From the NCBI GenBank assembly GCA_013396655.1, contig WBMV01001912.1, positions 434,001-498,000 of the forward strand: 64,000 bases of DNA, written 5' to 3'. The translations under genes and the position numbers were made by a program. Shown here piece after piece: positions 1-11,900 of this stretch. The notes under the pieces are model-generated. The model searched no databases and was not told the origin of the DNA. It saw only the letters and a list, made by a program, of their open reading frames with translations. This DNA is from Campylorhamphus procurvoides (lineage: Eukaryota; Chordata; Aves; Passeriformes; Dendrocolaptidae). Numbering within the stretch: the stretch's first letter is position 1; every line of letters starts with the position of its first letter.

Positions 1-1204
1 GGGTTAACAAACCCCTTTGGGCTTGTGCCCTGGGACACAGGGTTATACTGCTGGGTTTTGGTGAATTGAAAGCAGTGTTCTCTTTGTGTCAGTGTATTTA
101 TTGTAATACCTTTCAGTAAATTGTAACTCTGACTTATAATCTCTTTTGTGGTGGGCCCACTTCTGCCAGTTTACCTTTAAACCAGCACAAGCTGTTATCT
201 TTTTGTTTAAGTTTCTAATATATTTTAATTGTCTTTTTATTTAATAATAAGCTACCATGCTGAGTTTCACATACAAACTATAACTGGACTGTTTCAAACA
301 CTTTTTTTGTCATGTAACTGTGTAAAGAGTAAATTAATCCCCATCAGACCAGTTTAAAACAGGGGAAGGCAGCCATTTCACTAATGGGAAGAAGTGAGTG
401 GTGGAAGATAGGGTGAAAGGGGAGTAGGGATAAGACAAAGTAGCTTTTCTAAATTCTCCAGTTATAACCACAAGCTAAATAAAATGTGTAGTAGCAGTGT
501 ATTTCACAAAATAAACAGGAATAATGCACTCATTCCCTATTTTAAGGGATAAACTAGAGACCAAATGCGATCAAATCTGTTTTTTGTCTAGTTTATTTCT
601 GTCCTTTAATCAGGATTATCTGGTTTTAAGTATTTTAGCCTTTTACATGACCCCTTCTATGGGACTGGAGCACCTCACAGCAATAAGTCTGCAAAAGTGA
701 TCTAAAATGTGGAGGTACTAGTGACTGTATTTTACAATTTGAAAATGTGTTTTATACAATTTTCTTTTTACAGAGAATGCAAGCAGAACAGAGAACTGAC
801 TTTCAAATGCCAGATAACAGGCTAATCAGCATCAGATTTAGATACATGACTAAATTAATAAATATTTAGAAGTTATCCTAAAGTGTCAATGAATCATAGT
901 CATTATCAATCTGATCTCATGCTTCTCACCAACTTGAAAAGGCCTTAACACACTCACAGCTTCTGAAAAAAACCCCATATCTTGTATCCGTTCACTCCAG
1001 CTGACAGAAAGGTTAGAGACGTATATACCAAGCATACACAGTGTGAGCCTTCAAGCATGGAACAATGGCATGTGTATTTCACCCACAGCCAATTTAATTG
1101 TATTACCTGCATTTAAACATCTCTTTCCTTCTAATTAGAAGTAAAGGAAATTGCATCAAGAATGAAAATATCCACATTTCATTATATCTGAAAGGGTTGC
1201 TAAC
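1..1204. other. AT-rich non-coding stretch
   Basis: I see no gene, LTR or CR1 end here. The sequence is AT-rich with short homopolymer runs, typical of avian intron or intergenic DNA. Open frames on both strands overlap each other near 1.1-1.3 kb, as expected by chance in such DNA. Confidence 0.5.
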
Positions 1205-1412
1205 CTCCATCAAGCATGTCAAAGACACTTTCCATTTATCTTTTATGCAAAATGACTTGCAGGTAATTGCACTCTCTTCGACTAATATAAAAGTATTTTC
1301 ACTAGAACTACCGATTGTGACAAAGGTGTCATACTGACAAATTATGTTTGACAGGAATTCAACATCACTTTGAGAAAGCAAATTTAAAATAAACCAGAGA
1401 CTTGTAGAAAGG
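1205..1412 (-). CDS. candidate internal exon, unknown protein
   Basis: A minus-strand frame stays open through about 114 codons and contains this 208-base block. It is bounded by a plausible acceptor (TTTCTAACAG, just above 1412) and donor (GAG|GTTAGC, just below 1205). It would enter with one leading base and leave at phase 0. The translation begins LSTSLWFILN and ends KVSLTCLME. It contains four cysteines and two CpGs (near GTCGAAG and CAATCGG), slightly more than its AT-rich flanks. I do not recognise the protein. Transcription would run toward position 1, so it lies downstream of the candidate stop exon at 13,988 and would belong to a different gene. A chance open frame of this length is quite possible in 64 kb of AT-rich DNA. 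Confidence 0.22.
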
Positions 1413-1989
1413 CTGTTAGAAATATCTAGTTTGAAGCAACTGAACATTCAACTATGACGCATACGCTCAGGAAAACTTAGTATGAAACAGATATACATTT
1501 ACTGTTTAAAGCTAGTGACAATTTCATATTAACTTCAATGAAAGAAAAGTGAGACTGAAACCAGAGTCTTCAGTAGCAATTTATCTGTATTGTGCAAAAA
1601 GCAGTTCCACAAAATCAGAGGCTGATACAGAATAAAAAAGAAAGCAACATCTCACTGTCAAAAAAGAGATGATGCAGGATTCTGATCATGAACCAATGGA
1701 GTCAATTCACCCTAACTGAGGGTACTTGCAGTAGGACACTGGGACACAAGAGATTACTTGAAAATCAGTGATGAAAATTCACTCTTGACTTTGCTTTTTG
1801 GAAGGTAGGTAATATGATAACCACATATCAATAAATTTCAACATTGGCCAAAGATATTTAACAAATTTATACTGTAGTTTTGAAGGTCAATGAAGCTATA
1901 TCTAGTTTGAAATTCTCTCCAGGTACTGGGAAAGTGCAAAACAGCTGGGAATACAACTTCCACAGACCTGTTCTGGTTTTCCTGTTCCT

Positions 1990-2095
1990 ATCTTCCTACT
2001 ACAGATTCTCAGTTTATTAATCCACATTCTCAAGGGCTTTTTGGCCCACTTCCCTACTTCAGCTTCTCAGTTTTATAATCCTCACTCTCGACTTC
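1990..2095. repeat. imperfect two-copy tandem duplication
   Basis: Two neighbouring segments share the order CTTCC-CTAC-CAG-TTCTCAGTTT-TAATCC-CA-TCTC. They begin near 1990 and 2049 and differ by scattered substitutions and small gaps. The unit is roughly 55-60 bases. No function is suggested. Confidence 0.45.
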
Positions 2096-3048
2096 CTACA
2101 AGAGCATGACACTGATGCATTTTTTTCTGGTACTCCTGAGAAGGAGCTGCCTTGCATAGTGGAAAGGGAAAAACTCTGTGTTCTTTAAAAACAGCTTCAG
2201 TGCAGATTTTTCAAAAAAAAACTAAATTACAGCTTTTATTAGAAGTTTAATAAACTGTTAGGTTAAGATTACTCTTGCAAGAAGACTAAATTTAAAAATA
2301 TCTATTAGCCCAATTAAATTACAGTAAAAGCCAGCTGAGGTCAATAGAAATCTTTTTACTGATTCCAGTGGTCTTTAAGCTCAGGTCCATGGCAGTTTTC
2401 TACTTTCTGAACCATATACCATTCCTTGGTTAAGATAAATAAATAAATCTATCTTAGTGCAAAATGGCATATTTCTCTCTTTTTATGAGAGGTTTCTTTT
2501 TCACTTTCAGTTTCACTGTTAACATATATAAAGCCTGATTAATATAAAAGCAATCAATATTCTTACTGACAACTTAGAAGAAGCTTCAAAGCACAGCTGC
2601 TTACCATGTAATTGTGTGATTGCAGACTAAGAATTCACGCACAAAGATACACTGTAGAGCAAATTAAATGGTGAAGCAAAATATAGTATTATACTGAGAA
2701 AATAGTTTTTCAAGTCAATGGAATACCTTTAAAACAGAAAACAGTTTTCCTGTTCCACCTGCAGACTCCCTCAGAGAATTTAAATCAAGATGCTTCAACA
2801 TTGTGTATGACCAACTATATCATTAAAAGAAAGGAACAGTGATTCTGTTTCACTCTTCTCAACTACTCCCTCAACAGACTTACAGATTTCTGTTCCACTT
2901 AATTCAACTCTAAAATGGACTTTCTACATTTAAACTTCAAAACAGAATTTTCTACTTTTTGAATCCCATGAACTCAGCTATTTAGTTTCCTTACAACATA
3001 TGGCTCTTTCCACTCTGGTCAGACTAGATAGATTCTAGGGATTTTTTT

Positions 3049-3064
3049 GGTTGGTTGGTTGGTT
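3049..3064 (+). repeat. (TTGG)n microsatellite
   Basis: Four near-perfect TTGG units follow a T run. A similar tract occurs at 42,493-42,510. Confidence 0.7.
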
Positions 3065-3104
3065 TGCAATCCTTTGTTGAGCCTAACCCGTGGCAACGCA
3101 ACTA

Positions 3105-4836
3105 CAACTTTGCAGTTCTTAAAATAGGATAATGAGGGCCTGTAACTAAATGGATGGCAGACCCCGGTAACAGAGAGGCAGAGAAGACAAAGTTACACCT
3201 TCTTTGACTTAGTCTTTACTGACAAGATCATTCCTCAGGAATCTCTGACCCAGTAGACCAGGGTAAAGAAATGTTGGAAGGAAGACATTCCCTTGTTCAA
3301 GGAGGATTGAGTTAGAGAACACCAAGGCAAACTTGAATCCACGAGTCCATGGGGCCCTGACAAGATGCATCCATGCGTGCTGAGAGAGACAGAGGACACT
3401 ATAATGAGTCTGTTCGCGACTGTCTTTGAAAAGCTGAGGTGATCAGGAGAGGTGCCTGAGGAGCAGAAGAAAGAAAATGTCACCTCACTCTTCAAAAAGG
3501 GCAAGAAGGAGGACCCAGGGAACTACCAGCCAGTAAACTTCTCCTTAATTCCTGGAAAGATGATGAACAACTCATTCTGAAGGCCATCTCTAATCACATG
3601 AATGACAAGAAGGTGATCAGGCGTAGTCAGTTTAAATTGGCTAAAAGTAAATCATGCTTGACTAACCAGATTGCCTTCTACAATGGAACCTGAATGGATG
3701 AAGGGAGAGCAGTGGATATTGTCTACCTTGACTTCAGCAAGGCTTTTGATGTTGTCTCTCACAACATCCTTATAGGTAAACTCAGGAAGTGTGGACTGGA
3801 TAAGAGGACAGTGAGTTGGACTGAGAACTGGCTCAACATCTGATCCCAGAGGGATCAGTGGCACAGGGTCTAGCTGTTGGCCTGCCACTAGTGGTGTGCC
3901 CCAAGGTTCAATACTGGGCAATTTCAATTATTTAACTTATTCATTTATATTTAATTGAATGAAGGGACAGAGCAAGTTCACAAAGCTGAGAAAAGTGTCC
4001 AATAACCTAGGGGATTGTGCAGCCCTTTAGAAGGACCTTGACAGTCTGGAGAGATGGGCAGAGAAAGATTATCTGAAATTCAACAAAGGAAAACACTGGG
4101 GAAGAAGAATTCCTGAGGAAGAAAACTCCATGCACCAGGATAGACTGGGAGCTGATCTGATGGAAAGCAGCGCTGCAGAGAGGGAGCTGGGGGTCCTGGT
4201 GGACAAAAAGATCTCCATGAGCCAGCAGTGTATCCTTGCAGCCAAAAAGGTCAATGGTATGCAATGGGTACATTAGGAAGAACATTGCCTGTAGGTCAAG
4301 GGAGGTGATGCTGCTCCCTCCACTCAGCCCGTGTGAGGCCACATCTGGAATGCTGTGTCCAGTTCTGGGCTCCTCAGTGTAAGAGCTCCTGTAATGTGTC
4401 CAGCAGAGGGCTACGAAGGTGATTAAGGGGCTGGAGCCTCTCTCTTACAAGGACAGGCTGAGGGAGCTGGGCCTATTCAGTCTCAAGAAGAGACAACTGA
4501 GAGACCTCACCAATGTCTATAAGTATCTGAAGGGTGGGTGTCAAGAGGATAGAACCAGGTTCTTCTCAGTGGCGTCAGGCAATAGGACAAGAGGGAATGG
4601 ACAGAAACCAATGCACAGGATGTTTCACAGGAAAAAGAGGAAGAACTTTACTGTGCAGGTGACTGAGTGCTGAAACAGGTTGCCCAAAGAAGTTATGGAG
4701 TCTCCCTCATTGGAGATATTCAAGAACCATCTGGGTGCAATTCTGTGCAACATGCTCTAGGATGGTCCTGCTTGAGGGATGTTGGACCAAGGAGGTTGGT
4801 CTCTGTGGTCCCTTCCAACGTTATTCATTCTCATCA
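3105..4836 (+). mobile_element. CR1 LINE, RT-domain and 3' fragment
   Basis: This is a 5'-truncated, decayed non-LTR retrotransposon of the avian CR1 family. Translated pieces of the reverse transcriptase are clear. SKSCLTNQIAFYN is at about 3646-3684, YLDFSKAFDVVSHNIL at about 3725-3772, and SGVPQGSILG at about 3889-3918. The FADD catalytic segment expected next is missing; sequence jumps to AT-rich DNA near 3930-3960, which implies a deletion. The 3' part carries the usual CR1 motifs, including CTGGGCTCCTCAGT and GAGGGAGCTGGGCCT. The end has the GGTCCCTTCCAAC motif near 4809 and then decays. Stops and frameshifts throughout make it dead. Its open frames should not be read as genes. Confidence 0.93.
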
Positions 4837-5815
4837 GCAATTTCTTCCAGAAGTAATTTTTTTGTATACAGGATAAGTACTTCTTTGCCATACTTTGCAT
4901 TCCACATTTAGCTGTACATTCTGATTTTTCATTTATAAAATACAAAAATCAAAACTAAACTAAGTCAACCCACAACAGACAGATTTGCTCATTTTCTCTC
5001 TAAAAATAAAAACAAAACAAGAAAACTCAACAACAGCAACAACAAAAAATAAACCCCTGAAAATATTATTACAGCTTCCAGATTTTTTTGAATTTTGGAT
5101 TTTTTGCCCAGCTCATTATTAACACTGGGCATAAAACCTGGCAAAACACTATGATATTTAATTTTGGAGTTGATGGGAATGGCCACAACTTATCTTCAAC
5201 AAGAAAACAAATGTCAACATTTTCTTTACTAAAAGGAAATCAGATAGCAAAAAGCATAGGGGAGAAGAGAATTCTCACTGCAGGCAGTTCAGAGTATAAC
5301 TATCCAACAGTCTGCTACTGTGACAGGAGAAATACAATTCACTTTTCAGGCTCTGCTTGCATTTTATGTCAAGTACAAAATTCACACCTGATATACACTT
5401 GAATAGAAGGCAAAAAGAAGAACATTTTGCCTTTGGTTTTTAAATTGTTTATCTTTTCCATAAAATTGGACCGGTTAACAATACTGTGGCATTACTGAGG
5501 CAGAACACACTAAGATAAATTGACAATGGAAATCTTTATTTCTGCGCAAAATCTCAAGTGTTCTTAGACTTCGGTTTTAAATGTCCTACCAGACTGAAGG
5601 TTGGCTGAATGCCTATCCCTTGCATTCTCCTCCACTGCCTAGTAAAGATATTATGCTTGTATTTACTTGCAATCGGACTTGCCTACCTCAGATTGGCCTT
5701 TTTAGCCATAAGCGTGCTTGTAGTAAACGTGGGTAGAGCCCTTTCCAAATCTTCGTTTGTGAAGCCTAGCCATGATGATTTATTTACTATGATCCACCAG
5801 TACTGGATTAACAAC
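4837..5815. other. AT-rich non-coding stretch
   Basis: No gene is visible. An A-rich tract with (CAACAG) and (AAAACAA) runs lies at about 5008-5052. The frame across 5609-5899 runs into the LTR and is not coding. Confidence 0.5.
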
Positions 5816-6205
5816 TGTGAGGGGGAGCCTGCTCCTCTACTTCCCCAGGCCTCCCGGCGCCTGGAGGGGATTACGAAATCCCCACGTGGTCAGGAGTAAA
5901 GACACGCAGCACAGCGATGTAAAGAGGTTGTAAGAAAAGCCTTTAATTACTTGACTTAAGGGTATTTAAGCCCTTTGGGTGGGGTTTGGGAGGTAGGATG
6001 TGACTGGGTAAGGTTTCAGGGGGAGTGGCGTGGTTTGGGGAGCATACGGGCCAATAAGGGAGCAGGAGGACCAAAACCCAGTGACAACCTGGGGATAGGG
6101 ATTGACAGGTGATGCATCCAATAAGGTCGGGAGGGAGGCAGGGCTGAATACCCGGGAAAAAGGAACACTCTTTTCACATGTGTGCAGGAGGTTCTAGGGG
6201 TTACA
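5816..6205 (-). mobile_element. solo LTR of an endogenous retrovirus
   Basis: Read on the minus strand this starts TGTAACCCC (at 6205) and ends CCCCTCACA (at 5816), giving the TGT...ACA ends of a retroviral LTR, 390 bases long. Promoter-like sequence GGCTTAAATACCC is followed by an AATTAAAGG polyadenylation-like motif. A pyrimidine- and GC-rich U5-like segment then contains CTTTACTCCTGACCACG. CCAAT-like ATTGG boxes lie upstream in U3. It is clearly more GC-rich than its flanks. No internal retroviral region is present and flanking bases give no clean target-site duplication, so the outer ends may be slightly off or the site decayed. Confidence 0.75.
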
Positions 6206-7749
6206 ATCTAAACAGGGGAAAACCCGTACATTAAAAGACACAAATAATGCTGAATTATACAGTCTCTGGTCTTTTGGAAGTTGTCACAGTAGTAGTCTTG
6301 TCTCCAGGGGTTTCCCTTTGCACGATATATAGTCTGGATGATCCTCTGTCTCTGTTTCGCATGTGCTGTGGCAGAAGTCTTTCCCAACACTGGATCTTAA
6401 TGCATCTTTCTTAAGGGTTGTTTTTCATTCTCATGAAAATTTTTACACACTTACCATGTTCAAGCCAAACATTTCATCTAAGTTCAATATCAGGAACATT
6501 GTACATTGTTTTGTCTTATGATGCTGAATTCACTAGGGAGAGATGTGCTGCTTTTTTGTAATTTTCACCCTTGTAACTAGCAACATATTTTTAAGTATGT
6601 CCTAACCTTGAATATCAGTGATGCTTAAATGAGAACAGATTAAAAATGGACATTGCAACACTTTGCATAACATCTTAACATCCTTTCTGTTCTTCCTAAA
6701 TACTCACATGAAAAGTCCAGACAGTTCTTGAAATTGAAGCTTCATTATTTCTACCTTATATTTTGAAGACCTGTTTTTTAGCTATAATAATCAGGCTTTA
6801 TCCTAGACAGTAGTTTGTTACTGATTTTAAAATTTGATTGGGGGGGCGGGAGGAATGAAAATGAAACAAAAAACCCTCAAACCCTACTATTCTGATTTTT
6901 TCCTCTTCCAACAAATAAAAAACTAAAAAAAAAAGTCCTTCTCCTATAGATAACTGTTTAATTTTATGTTTGATGTTTTACTTACAGTGGCTGTATCTCA
7001 GCCTGAATGTTGGGGTTTTTTTCACTCATTTTTTCAGAGTGAACATAAGGCTTTACATAAGTATATTCAAAAATTTGACTTTTCCCTTTCACACAAAAAG
7101 TCTTGTAACTTTGAGAATTCCTGCTTACATGGCTTTTAAGTTAGTATCAAATAAGATAGTTGGACGTTGTCAGTATAATATTAATACAATGGAAGTATAA
7201 CTTTGAATCCTGCTGAATTCATCTCTTTATAAGAGACTTCTTGAACTGAGTCAGCAGAAGCCTGTTAATTGTAATAATTAATAAGCTATGACCCTTCAGT
7301 TCACAGCATAGACTCTAGCTGGATCTCCAGAGAAGGTAAGGAATGAGGAGACAAAAAAAAGCAGATGTCTATCACTCTGACCTCACATTACTGAGAGCTG
7401 TGCTTGTTCAGAAACTATCACTTTTTGCTGAAACACCAACTGTATGGCAACAGGGACTTGTAAGAATGAATACTTTTATCTGTCAATAAGTACAAGCATC
7501 TTTTGAAGTTTTGATAAGAAATCAGCATTCATCTTATCAAGTCTACATCATTATTAATTTAGATTCACCTCCCAACTTTGAAAAAGTACCTATAATAGGT
7601 AATTTGGCATAACGTTCAAGAAACCACTATCACTTGCTCTTCCTATAACTAGAGTATGTAATAATTAATCTGTTTTAATTATCTTTATTTAGGCAAGGTA
7701 GTTGAGAAGAAATCTCATATTCTTATTACATTAATTGTGCCTTCATGCT
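6206..7749. other. AT-rich non-coding stretch
   Basis: I see no gene. A G run with GGGGGGCGGG lies at about 6840-6850 and an A run near 6926-6934. Confidence 0.5.
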
Positions 7750-8130
7750 TTCCTGAAACAATGGCTTCTAGGGAAGTGGGAAAGCCATGGTCTCCCTGAG
7801 TGTCTTTCTTTTTGACAAACACAATGATCCTGGCTGGAAGACCATTGCACACCAAGAAGTTGGTGATGAGCATAACATTTCAGTCTGGCCTGGCTCATGC
7901 TGTGCTACATGCACAGCCTGGCATTAAGACCAGTGCTGCACATATTCCATGATCTCAGTATAAACTTCATGTTTGATGATAACAGAGGAGCCCGTTGGCA
8001 GCTCCCTGGCAGTAATTCTGTTTCCTAATGGAAAGCCCATTCAAGATGGCACAAGTTAGAGTCACCAACGCCTGAAGGGATGTAAGATTATTGACATCCT
8101 GCCATTATAGCTTTGTCTCTAATAAATGGC
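7750..8130 (+). other. GC-richer block ending in AATAAA, unassigned
   Basis: This segment is noticeably richer in G and C than its surroundings. It ends with CTTTGTCTCTAATAAA, with the hexamer at 8121-8126, like the 3' end of a transcript. One plus-strand frame reads in short open pieces interrupted by stops, for example SSLAVILFPNGKPIQDG near 8000-8050. A decayed processed gene copy or an old repeat would fit. I cannot name a parent and no poly-A tail remains. Confidence 0.2.
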
Positions 8131-8311
8131 ATTTTAAGCAATACTCCTCAGAGAATGCCTTTTTCATTTAGATGTTACTGAACCAGCCCCTCCAGATGTC
8201 AAACACCCAGGTAACATATTTATTCGCAAAGGCTATAAAAACCATACTGCTGAGGTAGTACCAGCAGGATACAGAGGAATATGCACAAACAGTCGTTTTA
8301 TGTAATTGTCT

Positions 8312-8430
8312 CAGAATAGTTAGGGTTGGAAGGGACCTTTCAAGATCATCTAGTCCAATTACCCCTGCCAAAGCAGGGTCACTAGGAGTGGGTTACACGA
8401 AAAAGCATATAGGTGGGGTTTAGTTGTGTG
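8312..8430 (-). mobile_element. CR1 3' tail fragment
   Basis: On the plus strand the order TCAGAATAGTTAGGGTTGGA, AGGGACCTTTCAAGATCATC, TAGTCCAATTACCCCTGCC is the reverse complement of the CR1 3' terminus. Weaker similarity (GCAGGGTCACTAGGAGTGGG and AAGCATATAGGTGGG) continues to about 8430. A fragment of a little over 100 bases inserted on the minus strand. Confidence 0.85.
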
Positions 8431-8751
8431 CTAATGGTATCACACAGTGATATGAAGGAAGAAAAAGAAGGGCTATCAGTCTTTTTTTTATTTCTGCCCT
8501 TCATTTCATGCTAGAAAACCCTAAGCATAACAGTTTCAAATATGGACCATTTCCTTTCTATTTTTGGAGGCATCTGGGAAAAAAAAAAACTAGCACAAAA
8601 GGAAAGTGGTAATATTCAAGTCCGAACCATAAAAAATGTCCTCATACTAACAATATAATGTGGCTTTAAAAAAAAAAAACACAGAAGAAAGAAGTCACAT
8701 GGTATCATCAAACTACTGATTGATGGGACAGTGAAGCCAAATATGATAATA

Positions 8752-8935
8752 ACAGGAAAACAAACAAACAAACTCCAAGGACAACAAAAAAAATCAGAAA
8801 ACAAAACAAAAAAGCTCACACCAAAAGACCAAATAGCAAAACAAACAAACAAGAAAAAAATCCCAAAACCAAAGAAAAATCCCACCCCCCAAAATACTAA
8901 AAATACAAATAAAGAAACAAAACTCATAGAAACAA
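8752..8935 (+). repeat. A-rich (CAAA)n low-complexity island
   Basis: About 180 bases composed almost wholly of AAAC, CAAA and AAAAT units with C-rich interruptions (ACCCCCCAAAA near 8883). The open frames it creates on both strands are compositional artefacts. Confidence 0.85.
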
Positions 8936-11900
8936 TACCCTGAACTTTGAAATAAAAGATTGATCTTGTCAGCAAAATTCCTCTTACTGTTTATCTCACA
9001 AAAACTCCCTTTTCCCTGCTGGGAATACAATATTCAATTTCTCATTACCACTTCTCAGGCTGAAAGCTTAATCTAAGCCTTTCCCAGGGGTTAAAATGAG
9101 AGCTGCTCCTTTCTCTGCAATGTAGTGTGACATCAGGCTGTTGCAGTCAGCCCCTGAGAGCAGACCTCATTGCCCCCAGGCATTCACCATGTAACCTAAC
9201 TGCTCAGAATTGATTTTTAGTGACTAACACCAATGACCTCTGACACAGTGTTATTCATAAGTCTCAAATACTACAGTTCATATACTGAATGACAAGTTCG
9301 GATTAAAGCGCAAAATAAACCCCAAAACTCAGTGTGGACATCTCTTAAGCAAGTGTTATATACAAGACTCCAATGTGCATTTTCAACATTAGTGTTCCAG
9401 GGATTTACTAACTATTATATTGCCATAAAACATCATAAATTATAAGTGTCTTTTTTCTGGCATTTGGTAAAGCTGACAACATTTTATCATCAGTTTTGGA
9501 AGACTACATACATATCTTTTCCCTTTTACAAAACTCAGCAAACATTTGCAAATAAGTATTGGCAAGTACAAAACTTTCAGTGAAATTATATATTTTTTAA
9601 TTCAAGAATATAAAAACCTGAATAAAAACTAATTATTCCAAATATGTTTAAATTTAAGATGAATATATATACTTGCACCAAAGTCTATTTAGCAGGACGC
9701 ACACTTTCTCCTCATAAGCACACTTATATTCATAGATGTGTTGAATATTAACTTAGTCAAATATCCCTGTCTGGATCCAACATGCCTTATCCAGTCACTA
9801 GTTCAGATCTTGGGTCTTTGAAGATTCCACACTGCCCTCCTCCTCTCTAACTAGCCTGGCTTGCAATTTGTTGTGTGAGTCCTGTGTCTGTTAGATACAG
9901 AATGAAGAACAAAGTTACCCAGAAATTGGGAAGAAAACAGTAAGAAGAGAGGACAGACTACAGTAATCAGGCTCAGAACTTGGCCCCACAAGTATACTGA
10001 TCAATTGTTTACATGCTTGCTAGCACTTTTTATCTCATCTCCTCTCTGATCCAACTCAATCTCCTCCTTCCACTACCTTTGGTTTTTGTTCTAAAGATCC
10101 AAAAATAGTTCTACAAGTGCACACAAAACCCTCAGAATATCCCTAAAGGTTATATGAAATCTCACAAACCTTATCAAAATTCCGATAAAAATTCTTTCCC
10201 AGGAGGCAAAATAATAGGCTTGTTTCCCTAGTTTCTTCTCAACTTTGAAGAAGTTCTAGTTGAACTTTTTCAAAGCTCCAAATGGTTATTTCACTTGTCC
10301 ATTGATCAGTGACCAGAGAGATATGATCTTTGTTACTTTCTCTGTTATCTCCTCTCCCTTATGGTTTACCTATCTAGGTATCTAATTTATTACTTATTCT
10401 GTCTCTTGTCTCTGCCTCTTACACAATGAGAGCTATCAACTACGTACTATTCAAACCCCATATCCTTATGTAATTTTTAACAGACTGTTAGTCAGCTTCA
10501 TGGAGTCAGATTTGCACTATAAGTATCACTATAAGTTTAAAGCGTGCTACAAAGACTTTCTGACAAGAGAAAAAGCAATAATATATGCATCAGTAAAGCA
10601 CAAATCTGTAAGAATCAATTAAGTTTCACTTACGCGAGTATGATATAACACTTCTGCTGCACACTGAACAGCAAATGAAAGCTGAAGTCTACGGCTTTAC
10701 CAAACCTTCTTTTACGTGCATGAAGAATTATTGTCAGTGCCAGGACAGGTGTAATTAAAGATAAAAAAAATCAGATATGATTGTTATTTCTAATGCTCAA
10801 CAGTGCAAAAGGCAGAGTTTTATCTTGCTCATAGTGTAGATTCTCCAGTAAATTAAACATACAAGATTGTTCAGTTACTCAACAGTTTTTGGTCCTTCAG
10901 GCTATTATCTGTATTAACTTTAAGGGTGGGTAGATAATTCAAATCCCACAATTTGTTTCAAAAGACACTTAGTAGTTACATATTGATAAGAGATACAAAC
11001 TACTGTCTCTACTGAGGAAAGTTAGGAAAACCACAACTGTTTTATGCTCTTAGTATCTGGTTAATGACTTAGGCTCTGAATAACAGTCAGCCTGTCATAA
11101 AGTATATGTTTAGCTTCCCAAAAGTCTCAGTATTATATCTTTTCCCCGGTGGGAACATCACAAGACACATGGGTGATTATGGAGTCAATGCATCACAGGA
11201 TTAGGGTGAAATGAAGCCAATCTGTACTGTAAGGGTAGAAGACCCTTACAGAAGATTTATTGCAAGGAGATCAGAGCTTAATTCCCTTGGGAAAACTTTT
11301 CTGCTTGAAAGAAGCATCTTTCCCAGAGACATGTTTTCTCCTCCTGCATTCCAGAGAAACTCTTCCTGGTATGAGAAAAAGATAAGTCCTTGTAGACAGG
11401 TTTGAAGGACCCCAGAGAGGCAGGGGAAGGACAAAGATGATAAAAGCCCTGAGAAGAGGAGGGGTTGCACGTCTTTCCCTGCACCTGGTGTTTGCAATGT
11501 CATTAAGGTTAATGTTCTTAAAATCTAGTGTTCTCAATTTTGGAAATAAATTTTCCTGCAATCCTTCCTCTGCGTGGCCTTTAGAGGGTATCTGTGCATT
11601 ACTTTACTATATGTGTACCAAAAGAAATTCCATTAGTTTTACAAATTACAGAGTTACTCTTCAGTTAATAGTCATGTTAAGGGAAGAAGAAAAAAAACCA
11701 GCAAACAAATAAAAAATAAAGCTATTACTAAGGAAAAAAACCAAAAACCCCCAACCAAACAACAACAGCAAAAAAAACCCCAAACCAAACCAAAACAATC
11801 AACCTCCCCCTCCTACAAAAGTACTTCTTTGCACATTTATGTGGAGGGTTTGTTTGCTTTAGCTTGGGAGGTGGGAAGGGTTTTTTTTTGTAAATGGTTT

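Larger units (their letters stand above)
1413..3104. other. non-coding stretch with a local duplication
   Basis: AT-rich DNA without a gene. It holds an imperfect tandem duplication (about 1990-2095) and a short (TTGG)n run at 3049-3064 just before the CR1 element. Confidence 0.5.

Noticed and set aside
5609..5899. 96-codon plus-strand frame with a hydrophobic start
   Set aside because: It reads antisense into the LTR at 5,816-6,205; nothing else supports it.
8616..8975. 119-codon minus-strand frame rich in F, V, L and C resembling a membrane protein
   Set aside because: It is the complement of an A-rich low-complexity island; composition explains both the open frame and the hydrophobicity.
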